Part shown: positions 33,287 to 42,042 of the stretch, piece by piece
How the letters are laid out: every line of letters begins with the position of its first letter
Position numbering within the stretch: the stretch's first letter is position 1
Origin: ARK-15 sp038880255
GTDB lineage: Archaea > Thermoplasmatota > Thermoplasmata > Thermoplasmatales > ARK-15
NCBI GenBank assembly: GCA_038880255.1
Contig: JAVZSA010000008.1
Span: 1 to 43,888 of the forward strand
Direction: 5' to 3'
DNA: 43,888 nt
Made by a program: the position numbers and the translations under genes
Notes under the pieces: generated by a model
Databases searched by the model: none
Seen by the model: the letters and a program-made list of their open reading frames with translations, nothing else
Told to the model about the DNA's origin: nothing

Positions 33287-34246
33287 TTATAAATAATAAT
33301 ATTCACTTTTTTTCTGAAGAAGTGCTAGATAGATTGCCTCTTCCATAATATCCTTTCTTTTTATTTTTCCATTTGTAAGAAATCCTATAGCACCATCTCC
33401 TGTTCCAAGATCTTTTATATTATAGGTATATTGGAAAGAGTCACTGATTGTTTTACCCTTTAAATTATTGATTATATTTTCTGGATATGCAAAACCCATA
33501 CTAGAAGAAAAATTAATATTTCCAAGGCTATCAATTATTACCACATAATGTACATCAAAATACTTTTTTATTGTTGGATGCCAGAATAATCCGGACTCAA
33601 TACCTACACCGTAATCCCCGTCACCTATCGCATTTTTTGCTCTTTCAATAGCACATTGTAATGTCTGTTCTCCGTAGGGTTGTTTAATTCTGGAATTAAA
33701 TTCTATCCCTTCCACAAAAATATTTTTCATTAATTTTTTGAATGCATCTTCTATGGCTTTTATTTTTTGTTTATTTTTTGTTGAAGTTCTTATCACAATT
33801 TGTTTCAATCTTTTTCCCTCAGGATCAATTTTTCCCTCAACAATCCTAGAAGAGGAAATGGGGATTAGGTCATCAGCTAATACCCTGCCTATATTATGTA
33901 TAATCATTTCCTTCATTCCTTTCATTTTCCTTATATAATTTATTTCAAGCGCATATCTATATGTTTCATGAGAAACAACAATCAAATCAAAATCTTCTTC
34001 TATTGTTGGTCCATAGTGATCTTCAATTTTTCTTATTTCATATTTTTTATTAAAATTTTTAACAAAATTTTCTATTTCCATTTTTCTTAGTTCAAAAGGT
34101 CTAATAGTGTAATGCCTTGTTTTTGATGCAAATTCATCACTTGTTATACCAATTAGAATATCATCACCTAGTTTAAAAGCTTCTTCAATTAATTTTTTAT
34201 GACCTTTATGAAGTATTTGAAAGGTTCCACCTAATGCTACTCTCAT
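33287..34246 (-). CDS. Fusion: phosphopantetheine adenylyltransferase (PPAT) + DUF84 inosine/xanthosine triphosphatase
   Basis: This is a 319-aa two-enzyme protein. Residues 1 to about 145 are a nucleotidyltransferase of the archaeal PPAT type, the fourth step of coenzyme A synthesis, with GGTFQILHKGH (6-16) and SSSRI (131-135). Residues about 150-319 are a DUF84/YjjX-like NTPase that removes ITP/XTP: TSTKNKQKIKAI at the start, VGIESGLFW near 214-222 and a TGDGAIGFLTNG segment. Both active regions look intact. The gene follows the secretion ATPase on the same strand after 29 bases, with an SD-like TCGCTGATATTATG arrangement. Confidence 0.85.
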   Translation of the reverse strand: MRVALGGTFQILHKGHKKLIEEAFKLGDDILIGITSDEFASKTRHYTIRPFELRKMEIENFVKNFNKKYEIRKIEDHYGPTIEEDFDLIVVSHETYRYALEINYIRKMKGMKEMIIHNIGRVLADDLIPISSSRIVEGKIDPEGKRLKQIVIRTSTKNKQKIKAIEDAFKKLMKNIFVEGIEFNSRIKQPYGEQTLQCAIERAKNAIGDGDYGVGIESGLFWHPTIKKYFDVHYVVIIDSLGNINFSSSMGFAYPENIINNLKGKTISDSFQYTYNIKDLGTGDGAIGFLTNGKIKRKDIMEEAIYLALLQKKSEYYYL

Positions 34247-34275
34247 AATATCAGCGATGGAATTATTTTGCTATT

Positions 34276-35928
34276 CTAAAAACTTTCTATATTTTTTAAT
34301 TCCTCTGTAATTTTTGCAATTGTTTCATTTGGGTCTCTGTAATAATCTGTTATTATTTTCCATATATCACGGAAATCAGTAATATTTTTCTTGTCCAAAT
34401 ACCTTATAACATTTATTCTTCTTTCAAATTCTTTATCCATTTCTTCATGAGTCCAATTTTTTAAGTTTATTATTTTATCAAAAAGATAACTATGCCCCCT
34501 GAAAATGAATCTATCCTTTTTTGGATCCCATTCAAATACAACATTTGTAATAAGCTCATTTGTTTCAGGCTCAAAACCTACTATCTCAACAATTTCCTTT
34601 ATTCTCCTTACTATTTCATCCCTTACTTTTATTTGTGTTTGAACTATTACATTATTTAGAGCAGTCATAAGAATTCTAGGTGTACCTATTGGTGGATTCT
34701 CTAATCTATTTACCATAGCCTTTACACTCTCTGCGTGCATTGTAGAATATGTAGTGTGACCTGTAGCCATTGCTTGAAACATAGTGTATGTTTCCCTACC
34801 CCTTACCTCACCCACAATTATATACCTTGGTCTCTGTCTTAATGCAGCTCTTACTAAATCATACATATCAATTTCACCAGAAGCTTTGCCAGTTATACTT
34901 TTTTCACCAATACCGCTCCTTGTAGTACCTGGGATCCAGTTCTGGTGCGGAAGATTTATTTCCCTTGTGTCCTCTATACTAACTATTTTTGCTGCAGGAG
35001 GAATGAAAATTGCTATTGCATTGAGTGTAGAAGTTTTACCGCTTGCAGGTCCTCCAACAACAATCATAGATTCTCCAAGTTCCACACCCAACCAAAGATA
35101 GGCAATCATTTCAGGACTAGCTGTACCAAATTTTATTAGGTCTGTAGGTGTAAAGGGTTTTTCTTTGAATCTCCTTATTGTAAATGTACCTCCTCTAGTT
35201 GTTACCTCCCTACTGTATGTAGCTTGTACTCTATGACCTTCTGGAGTAGTGCCATCAAGTATTGGGTCAGAAACGGATATTTGTTTCATACATTTTTGTG
35301 CTATGTATACTATGAAACTATTAAGCTCACTATCATCTGCAAAAATAATATTTGTTTTAATTGATCCATATGTCCTATGGTACACGTATATTGGGACATT
35401 TACACCATCACAAGAAATGTCTTCAATATACTCATCATTTATTAATGGATCAATCTTTTGATATTTAATAAAATCTCTTTTAAGATAATAAAATATTCTT
35501 TCACGATCCAATTCTGTTACTTCTATTCCTCTTGACTCTAAAAATTTCTTAACAGACTGTGTTAAATAAAGTTCCTTTTCATTTTGAGTTTTTAAATACC
35601 ATTCAAATTTTAAGGTTTGGTTTAAGGAAGAATATATTTCTTTTAAAATTTCAGAAAGTTTTGGATTTAAAGGAGGCTCAATTGCCTCATAATAATATTC
35701 AAAATTTTTTTTATCAAATAGGATTCTTGCAAATGTATATGGATAATTTATCCTGTAAATTTTTTCAATTTTAAAATCTGGATTTTCTACCTTTGGTATT
35801 GGGGTAAGAACACTCAAATTTGTTTCACCCTGAACTACCTTTATTTTAAATGGCCTATTGTTTCTTTTTATTTTTGAAGCTATTCTTAAAATGTAATTTT
35901 CAAATATTTTTGTTTCTCTCTCCACCAA
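34276..35928 (-). CDS. Type II/IV secretion system ATPase (archaeal GspE/FlaI-like)
   Basis: This 550-aa hexameric secretion ATPase would power assembly of an archaellum, type IV pilus or related surface structure. The N-terminal domain runs to about 260. Walker A is GGPASGKT (292-299). The Asp box (VSIEDTREINLP), Walker B/GEVRGRE, and the His box (ATGHTTYSTMHAES) are all present. SD GAGGTG lies a few bases before the ATG. The usual next gene, a FlaJ/TadC-like polytopic membrane protein, is missing; neighbours are an alpha/beta hydrolase and a CoA-synthesis fusion. Pilins and prepilin peptidase are also absent from the window, so the specific system is unclear. Confidence 0.9.
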   Translation of the reverse strand: MVERETKIFENYILRIASKIKRNNRPFKIKVVQGETNLSVLTPIPKVENPDFKIEKIYRINYPYTFARILFDKKNFEYYYEAIEPPLNPKLSEILKEIYSSLNQTLKFEWYLKTQNEKELYLTQSVKKFLESRGIEVTELDRERIFYYLKRDFIKYQKIDPLINDEYIEDISCDGVNVPIYVYHRTYGSIKTNIIFADDSELNSFIVYIAQKCMKQISVSDPILDGTTPEGHRVQATYSREVTTRGGTFTIRRFKEKPFTPTDLIKFGTASPEMIAYLWLGVELGESMIVVGGPASGKTSTLNAIAIFIPPAAKIVSIEDTREINLPHQNWIPGTTRSGIGEKSITGKASGEIDMYDLVRAALRQRPRYIIVGEVRGRETYTMFQAMATGHTTYSTMHAESVKAMVNRLENPPIGTPRILMTALNNVIVQTQIKVRDEIVRRIKEIVEIVGFEPETNELITNVVFEWDPKKDRFIFRGHSYLFDKIINLKNWTHEEMDKEFERRINVIRYLDKKNITDFRDIWKIITDYYRDPNETIAKITEELKNIESF

Positions 35929-35953
35929 AATCTACACCTCAATTATATATTTA

Positions 35954-36682
35954 TTAATCATTATTTAAACATTTCCAGTCGTGTTTAAAAATTTCCACAT
36001 TTAAAATCTCACAAAATTTCTCAGGAATTTCCAAATGGGGTACATGACCAACATTTTCTAGAATGAATAATTTTGAACATGGAATAAATTTACTAAATTT
36101 AAAAGCAAAATCCAAAGGTATTATTTTATCATTATTCCCCCAGATTATGATTGTGGGGGAAACAATATTTCTCAGTTCATTTTCTGAAATTCTAAATTTA
36201 TCATTAGTGTTGTTTTTTATCATATTTTCAATAACAAATTTTGAATTTCCTATTTTTACGAGAGAATCAATAAATGCCTCCCTCTCTTCACTTTTTGAAT
36301 ACCCAATTGGTCTATTAAGTCCTGCACTATCTTCCAAAACAAGAAATGAAGGATATTTAATTTTTGTTGAATAATATAAAGCTAGCCAGCCGCCATAAGA
36401 ATTTCCAACAAGTATGAAATTTTTTGTATTGAGACTCTCTATAAATTGATCTAATATTTTTGCATTTAAGTCTAATGTATACTCTATTAAAGGTCTAACA
36501 GATTCTCCATGCCCTGGCAAATCTATAAAATATGAATCAAATTTATTGGATAAAAATTTTGAACATTTTAACCAACTTTTTGCATTTCCACCAATTCCAT
36601 GAATAAAAATTGTAACATACTCTCCTTTTCTGTGAAAATAATGTATTTTACCAATTTCAGAATTAAAATAACCTTCTTCCAT
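35954..36682 (-). CDS. Alpha/beta hydrolase
   Basis: This soluble alpha/beta-fold hydrolase of 242 aa has the oxyanion segment HGIGG (28-32), nucleophile S95 in GNSYGG, acid D185 (GNNDKIIP) and H213 (GHVPHLE). It belongs to the broad esterase/epoxide hydrolase/proline iminopeptidase-like group; the substrate cannot be told. I start at ATG 36680-36682 (MEEGYFNSEIG). A longer frame to 36883 would read back through the promoter and into the divergent nreA gene, and its extra 67 residues lack conservation. No SD is present. Confidence 0.85.
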   Translation of the reverse strand: MEEGYFNSEIGKIHYFHRKGEYVTIFIHGIGGNAKSWLKCSKFLSNKFDSYFIDLPGHGESVRPLIEYTLDLNAKILDQFIESLNTKNFILVGNSYGGWLALYYSTKIKYPSFLVLEDSAGLNRPIGYSKSEEREAFIDSLVKIGNSKFVIENMIKNNTNDKFRISENELRNIVSPTIIIWGNNDKIIPLDFAFKFSKFIPCSKLFILENVGHVPHLEIPEKFCEILNVEIFKHDWKCLNND

Positions 36683-36737
36683 ATTTTGCTTTAATAAATA
36701 ATAATGTTTTTTAACTTTTTCATATATAATTGAACAT

Positions 36738-37991
36738 GTGAAAAAAAGAGAACATATAATAGAAACTTCAGGTAAATCAATAGGCAAAATTTGTACTATT
36801 TGTAAAGGGGACAAGCTTCTATGTGGAAAAAGCGAATGCCCCATTCTTGCAAAATACAGAAGTTTAATCAAAGTAAGAAACAAGTTGAAAGAAGATATTC
36901 AAGGATCTTCACCTCCTTCAATATTTGTTGGTAGAAATGGTTATCCAAAGGTCAATGTAGGACCAATGGTACCACCTTACATAGGAAGCACTGAAATTTT
37001 TGATTTACCTGAAAGTTGGATCTCTTTGGACATACACAAATTTATAGATATTAGAATGTCTTTAGTGAGAGCGAAGAAAAGGGTAAATGTTCAAGATATT
37101 GAAAATAGATACGTTCGTTCACTGCAAGAAATAATATTATCAGAAAGGCCAGTGTTAATAGAAGAAAAATTCATAAAAAGACCCAGTTATTCAATTCAAC
37201 TAGGTGATGAGATACCACCTTATGGTGCCTCAGGTGATTTAGAAATTATGTATCCACATTTTGAAAGTACAAATTTCAAAATTGAAAAGATTTATGAAGA
37301 TACAGAATTAATGGCCACAGAAGCAATGTTTAAGCTTTATAAAGAGGGTGTGAGAATTTCAACAATTCAAAAAGTACTTTCTGCAGGAATGCTTGGTTTA
37401 AAAAGTTATAGAAAACTTGTACCAACAAGATGGGCAATTACTGCTGTTGATTCAACTATATCAGAATTAAATCTTGAAAGGATCAAGGAATATGAAACAA
37501 TTGATAAAATAGAGGTGTATGAATCCAGGGAAATGGAAAATATTTTTGTTATTGTCCTCTTCCCTAGAGCATGGGCTTATGAACTCGTGGAAGGATGGTA
37601 TCCGGGTACACTATGGAACCCTTTTAGTAGCGAGATTTTTATAATTTCAGATCATGAGTTTAATAGAGGTAGAAAAGATTATGCAGAAATTGGAGGTTGT
37701 TACTATTCTGCTAGATTGGCAGTAACAGAAATGTTAGAGAGAAGAAAAAGGCAAGCTATGGCCCTTGTATTAAGGGAGGCATTACCATCCTATATACTTC
37801 CTGTAGGTGTTTGGAATGTAAGGGAAAATGTAAGAAATGCGTTATTAAAAACACCTATAATATTTGATAATGAAAAAGATGCATTTAATTATATATTTTC
37901 AAAATTTCATATACCAAAAGAAGAATGGATTAGAAATAGTAAATTACTTGATTTTATTTTTCATCAGAGGTTTTTTGATGAGATGTTATGA
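36738..37991 (+). CDS. nreA: DNA repair protein NreA
   Basis: Nre proteins are archaeal DNA-repair factors reported to work with PCNA after alkylation damage. This 417-aa member has an N-terminal zinc-binding site with C19, C22, C29 and C34 (CTIC...CGKSEC). It also has the family blocks SPPSIFVGRNGYPKVNVGP and PTRWAITAVDSTIS, and EIGGCYYSARLAVTEML towards the C-terminus. No clear C-terminal PCNA-interaction motif (QxxhxxFF) is visible; the end reads FHQRFFDEML. The start is GTG at 36738, the only initiator fitting the KKREHIIETSG N-terminus. The radical SAM gene overlaps its end by 14 bases. Confidence 0.9.
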   Translation: MKKREHIIETSGKSIGKICTICKGDKLLCGKSECPILAKYRSLIKVRNKLKEDIQGSSPPSIFVGRNGYPKVNVGPMVPPYIGSTEIFDLPESWISLDIHKFIDIRMSLVRAKKRVNVQDIENRYVRSLQEIILSERPVLIEEKFIKRPSYSIQLGDEIPPYGASGDLEIMYPHFESTNFKIEKIYEDTELMATEAMFKLYKEGVRISTIQKVLSAGMLGLKSYRKLVPTRWAITAVDSTISELNLERIKEYETIDKIEVYESREMENIFVIVLFPRAWAYELVEGWYPGTLWNPFSSEIFIISDHEFNRGRKDYAEIGGCYYSARLAVTEMLERRKRQAMALVLREALPSYILPVGVWNVRENVRNALLKTPIIFDNEKDAFNYIFSKFHIPKEEWIRNSKLLDFIFHQRFFDEML

Positions 37992-38706
37992 GGTAAAAGT
38001 AAAAAAGGGTATTTCTGTTTCAAGGCTTGAAAATGTTGATTATGCTTTGAACCCCTATATTGGGTGTTCTCATAAATGTCTTTATTGTTATTCACCTTAC
38101 GTTATAAAAAAGGATCCGAATTTATTTTGGGAAAATATTGGTGTAAAAATAAATTTGCCACTTATTCTTCAAAGTGAAATAAAAAAAATATTTGGCAGAA
38201 TTTTTATAGGTAGTGTTACAGATCCATATCAACCTTGTGAAAGTAAATATTTAATTACAAGACATGCATTGGAAATTCTAATCAAAAATAAAAAATCTTT
38301 TACAATTCTCACTAAGTCAAACCTTATTCTTAGAGATAATGATTTATTTGAAACTTATCCAAATGCGGAAGTAGGGCTAACAATAAACACTTTAGATGAA
38401 AATAAAAAAAGAATACTTGAAATTAATTCCCCTCCACCCAATACTCTCATAGAAGTACTTGGGAAATTAAAAGCTAAAAAATATGTTATGATTGCTCCTG
38501 TTTACAATAATATTGAAAATGAACTTGAAGAAATGCTAGAAATATTTTTAAAAAATGGTGTTGAATATGTATTGGTGGATAAATTTAGGTATAGGATAGG
38601 TATGCCTCGAGATATTAATAAATATTTTTTAAATGAAAATAAAATAAAGGAAATTGTTAAAAAAATATCGACCAAAGTTGAACTACCTATTTATTTATCC
38701 TTCTGA
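37978..38706 (+). CDS. SPL-family radical SAM protein
   Basis: This 242-aa radical S-adenosylmethionine enzyme is of the spore photoproduct lyase-like group (COG1533 type). The cluster motif is C30-x3-C34-x2-C37 (GCSHKCLYCY), and GSVTDPYQPCE and SFTILTKSN follow as in the family. True SPL repairs thymine dimers, but most archaeal relatives are of unknown function and lack the extra catalytic Cys. I start it at ATG 37978-37980 (MRCYEVKVKKG), in the last codons of nreA, so the two genes are translationally coupled. A role together with NreA in DNA repair is a reasonable inference. Confidence 0.88.
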   Translation: MRCYEVKVKKGISVSRLENVDYALNPYIGCSHKCLYCYSPYVIKKDPNLFWENIGVKINLPLILQSEIKKIFGRIFIGSVTDPYQPCESKYLITRHALEILIKNKKSFTILTKSNLILRDNDLFETYPNAEVGLTINTLDENKKRILEINSPPPNTLIEVLGKLKAKKYVMIAPVYNNIENELEEMLEIFLKNGVEYVLVDKFRYRIGMPRDINKYFLNENKIKEIVKKISTKVELPIYLSF

Positions 38707-39151
38707 TTTACAGTTGTTTTTATAAAGAAAGCCAGCCAATTTGCAATGTAAATGAATTGTGAAATTCTTATATATAATTAAAAAATAATAAAATTATAAA
38801 ATCTAAAAAGAATTCCCTGAATAGCAAGCCATCTATAAATTAAAGAAAATGATAAAATATAAGGCTTAACTATTTAAAATCATATTGTCTATGTTAATTC
38901 CATTATATATTAAAAATGTGGTAAATAAGTGAGCATATAACCAACAAAAAAAATTTAGTCCGAGATCTGCGGTGATGTGATCATACTGATGCAAATGCAT
39001 TGTTTAATAAAATATTGTAATTTTTAATTAGAAGTATAGGTAAATTGCATTTAAAAAAGAACATGAAAAAGGAGCACTAATATACATAAAAAGTTAACTT
39101 TAAAAAGGATATAGATTTTATAAGCTCCAAAGCTTTAGCTAGGGAAGTATG
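38707..39151. other. Gene-free spacer between convergent genes, 445 bases
   Basis: This is unusually long for a gap between two gene ends in this compact stretch. It has no reading frame of note. A short GC-richer islet lies at 38958-38990 (containing CCGAGATCTGCGG) in otherwise A/T-rich DNA, and scattered TATA-like stretches occur. It could hold a small RNA or the remains of a lost gene; nothing definite is visible. Confidence 0.5.
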
Positions 39152-40600
39152 TCAGAATCTACTTATCACAACTTTACTATCTGTAAAGAATAATATATGA
39201 TCTAATCCTCCTTGGGGATGAAGATCACCAAAGAATGAATCCTTCATTCCAGCAAAAGGATAGAATGCAATAGGCGCAGCAACACCTATATTCACCCCCA
39301 CATTTCCTGCCTTTACGCTCATTACGTATTCTCTAGCATATTTTCCAGAAGTTGTATAGATAGATGAAGCATTCCCATATCTACTTTTATTTATTATTTC
39401 CAAAGCTTCATCAAAATTATTTACAGTAACGACACTTGCTACAGGACCAAATATTTCCTCCTTTGCTATTTTCATATCTTCTGTTACTGAATCAAAAACA
39501 GTAGGACCTAGGAAAAACCCTTTTGGATATTTTGTATTTTTATATCCTCTCCCATCTAAAATAATTTTTGCTCCTTCATTTAAACCACTATCTATGTATT
39601 CAATCACTTTCTTTTTGTGTTCTTCCCTTATGAGAGGACCCATGTCCACATCATTATCCATTCCATATCCAATTCTTAAATTTGATGCTTCCCTAACAAA
39701 TTCCTTCAATACTTTATCATGATTTTCCTTAAATGTTACAAGAACTGCACCCGCAAGGCATCTTTCACCTGCATTTCCAAAAAATGAACTTATAATATTT
39801 TTCATATTTTTTTCAATGTCTGCATCTGGCATAACAAGTATAAAATTTTTAGCTGATGCTCCCGCCTGTACTCTTTTTTTCATTGATGTTCCTTTTTTAT
39901 AAACATAATCTGCTACAGGTGTGGATCCAACGAAACTTATACCAACTACTTTTTTATTTTCCAATATATAATCTACAGCCTCCTTACCTCCATTTATCAA
40001 TTGAACAACATTTGGTGGAATACCTGTCTTTTTTATCAATTCCATAGATTTTTCCATACTCATAGGAGTTTTCTCAGACGGTTTAATAATTACAGTGTTC
40101 CCAAGTGCAATTGCATATGGCATAAACCAATATGGTATCATTAAAGGAAAATTAAAAGGAGAAATAATTGCAAAGACTCCAATTGGTTCTCTAATAAGTT
40201 CTTCATCAATTCCATTTGCTATTTCTTTATTGGAATTACCCATTATATGATAGGTGGCAGCAGCAGCCGATTCCACATTTTGTATTGCTCTTATAACATC
40301 ACCCTTAGATTCTTCAAAGGTTTTTCCATGTTCGTTTGTTGTAATTTCAGCCAATTCATTTAAATTTTCCCACATTAAATTTTCTAATTTAAATAAATAT
40401 TTAATTCTCTCTACAACAGGTATATGGGACCATTTTACATATGCATCATGCGCAAGATCTATGGCCATATTTACATCTTCCCTTTTTGCCTCCGACACCT
40501 CAGCAATAATTTCTCCAAAAGCAGGATTATAAACTGGATATTTTCCATCATTTTCAGGTTTTATGTAATCTCCATTCACAAAATTCATTATTTTTCGCAT
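39152..40600 (-). CDS. CoA-acylating (methyl)malonate-semialdehyde dehydrogenase-type ALDH
   Basis: This aldehyde dehydrogenase superfamily member of 482 aa is of the MmsA type. It would oxidise malonate or methylmalonate semialdehyde to acetyl- or propionyl-CoA with loss of CO2. N150 (SPFNFP), K173 (IKPSEKTP) and catalytic C281 (NAGERCLAG) are present. The general-base glutamate of ordinary ALDHs is absent (QAGASAKNF), as in MmsA. The end FYPFAGMKDSFFGDLHPQG is typical. It follows the class III aminotransferase with a TAATG overlap and GGAGGTGG as SD, forming a two-gene operon. Confidence 0.9.
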   Translation of the reverse strand: MRKIMNFVNGDYIKPENDGKYPVYNPAFGEIIAEVSEAKREDVNMAIDLAHDAYVKWSHIPVVERIKYLFKLENLMWENLNELAEITTNEHGKTFEESKGDVIRAIQNVESAAAATYHIMGNSNKEIANGIDEELIREPIGVFAIISPFNFPLMIPYWFMPYAIALGNTVIIKPSEKTPMSMEKSMELIKKTGIPPNVVQLINGGKEAVDYILENKKVVGISFVGSTPVADYVYKKGTSMKKRVQAGASAKNFILVMPDADIEKNMKNIISSFFGNAGERCLAGAVLVTFKENHDKVLKEFVREASNLRIGYGMDNDVDMGPLIREEHKKKVIEYIDSGLNEGAKIILDGRGYKNTKYPKGFFLGPTVFDSVTEDMKIAKEEIFGPVASVVTVNNFDEALEIINKSRYGNASSIYTTSGKYAREYVMSVKAGNVGVNIGVAAPIAFYPFAGMKDSFFGDLHPQGGLDHILFFTDSKVVISRF

Positions 40601-41952
40601 TATACCACCTCCCTATCTGAGATTTCAAGAATATTATCTATTACATCCAGTCCGCTTAATAATTCATTTTCATTTATTATTAGAGGTGGGGCTATAATTA
40701 AATGGTTTATCCAGGAATTTATGTAAACATTTTTTTCCATTGCCGCTTTAGATAATTTATCTACCATCAATGTTTTTCCCTCAATTTTATCCATATATGT
40801 ATTAAATTGAGTTTTTTTCTCCCTATTTTTAACAATTTCTATAGCCCCAAATAGTCCAATACTTCTAACATCCCCTACCGAAATATGTCTTTCTTTTATT
40901 TCTTCTAATCTCTTTTTCAGTAATTTTCCTAATTCGTAGGAATTTTGAATAAGATTTTTGTCTCTATATTCATTTATAGCCGCATAAGCAGCAGCTAAAG
41001 CAACAGGATGCGCTTCATAGGTATGTCCATGGGCGAAATAATTTTTGTTGAAATATTCTGTAATTCTTTTATCAGTTGCCATTAGAGATAATGGTAAATA
41101 AGCACCAGTGATTCCCTTAGCTGTTGTAAGTATGTCAGGTTTAATATTCCAATGATCAATTGCAAACCATTTTCCAGTTCTACCCCATCCACTCATTACT
41201 TCATCTGTTATTAAAAATACATCGTAGTCCTTTGTAATTTCTCTTACAGTTTTCAAATAATCTTTTGGTGGTACAATTACACCATTTGTTCCAGTTACAG
41301 GCTCTATAATAAAAGCACCAACATTTCCCTCATTTTTTATTACATATTCAAGATAATGTGTGCAAGCAAGATCACATTCAGGATATTCTAAACCAAAAGG
41401 GCATCTGTAACAATAGGGACCTGGTATGTGAATAATATTTGGTGTTGAATGAAATGCATCAACTGCAATCCTTCTAAAGTCACCTGTTAATGTTATGCTT
41501 CCAGTCGTAGAACCATGATAGGAGTTATAATTTGAAATAATTTTTATCTTTTTTTCATTTCCAAAAAACATCCTAACAGTTTTTATTGCGGCTTCATTTG
41601 CCTCTGTGCCAGAAGATCCAAAGAAAAATTTATTCAAATTTTCAGGAAGAATTTTGCTTAACTCAATTGCTACTTTTGCCCTTATTTCAGTGGCGAAACC
41701 AGGTTGAGCATATTCAAATTTTAAAAGTTGATCATTTATTGCTTTTATTATTTCCTTATTTCCATGTCCCAGATTTGAACACATTAGCTGGGATGAAAAA
41801 TCCATATATCTTTTGCCATTATGATCTTCGAAATAAATACCTTCTGCCCTTTTAATGAGTAATGGATTCCATCCTTCTTGTTTTCTCCAAGTTCCATAGG
41901 TAAGCTCTGAATTAATTTTAACAGGGTCAAAATTTTTATCCATTTTCATCAT
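40600..41952 (-). CDS. Class III omega-aminotransferase (beta-alanine/taurine:pyruvate-like)
   Basis: This PLP fold-type I class III transaminase has 450 aa. FFFGSSGTEANEAAI (109-123) binds the phosphate, D250 (LITDEVMSGWGRTG) contacts the pyridine nitrogen and K279 (TAKGITGAYLPLS) forms the Schiff base. Four cysteines in CYRCPFGLEYPECDLAC (181-197) are typical of the taurine/beta-alanine:pyruvate subgroup. Coupled expression with the MmsA-type dehydrogenase suggests beta-alanine or 3-aminoisobutyrate catabolism: the aminotransferase makes the semialdehyde, which the dehydrogenase converts to acyl-CoA. Tandem ATGs leave the exact start uncertain by up to three residues. An A/T-rich box lies upstream with no SD. 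Confidence 0.85.
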   Translation of the reverse strand: MMKMDKNFDPVKINSELTYGTWRKQEGWNPLLIKRAEGIYFEDHNGKRYMDFSSQLMCSNLGHGNKEIIKAINDQLLKFEYAQPGFATEIRAKVAIELSKILPENLNKFFFGSSGTEANEAAIKTVRMFFGNEKKIKIISNYNSYHGSTTGSITLTGDFRRIAVDAFHSTPNIIHIPGPYCYRCPFGLEYPECDLACTHYLEYVIKNEGNVGAFIIEPVTGTNGVIVPPKDYLKTVREITKDYDVFLITDEVMSGWGRTGKWFAIDHWNIKPDILTTAKGITGAYLPLSLMATDKRITEYFNKNYFAHGHTYEAHPVALAAAYAAINEYRDKNLIQNSYELGKLLKKRLEEIKERHISVGDVRSIGLFGAIEIVKNREKKTQFNTYMDKIEGKTLMVDKLSKAAMEKNVYINSWINHLIIAPPLIINENELLSGLDVIDNILEISDREVV

Positions 41953-42042
41953 AATAAACTAAATATAAATAAAGTATTTAAAATCTACTTAAAATGGGAA
42001 AAAATTATATAAAAAAATTTAAAATTGGAATATTATCCCAAT

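Noticed and set aside
36683..36883. 67-residue N-terminal extension (possible membrane anchor) of the alpha/beta hydrolase
   Set aside because: The extension lies antisense to the start of nreA and across the divergent promoter. The hydrophobic look comes from the complement of the coding strand of nreA.
38970..38992. Possible C/D-box guide RNA (GTGATGT then CTGA)
   Set aside because: Box C deviates at its last base, and only 7 bases separate it from the CTGA, too short for a normal guide; no second C'/D' pair or closing stem was found.
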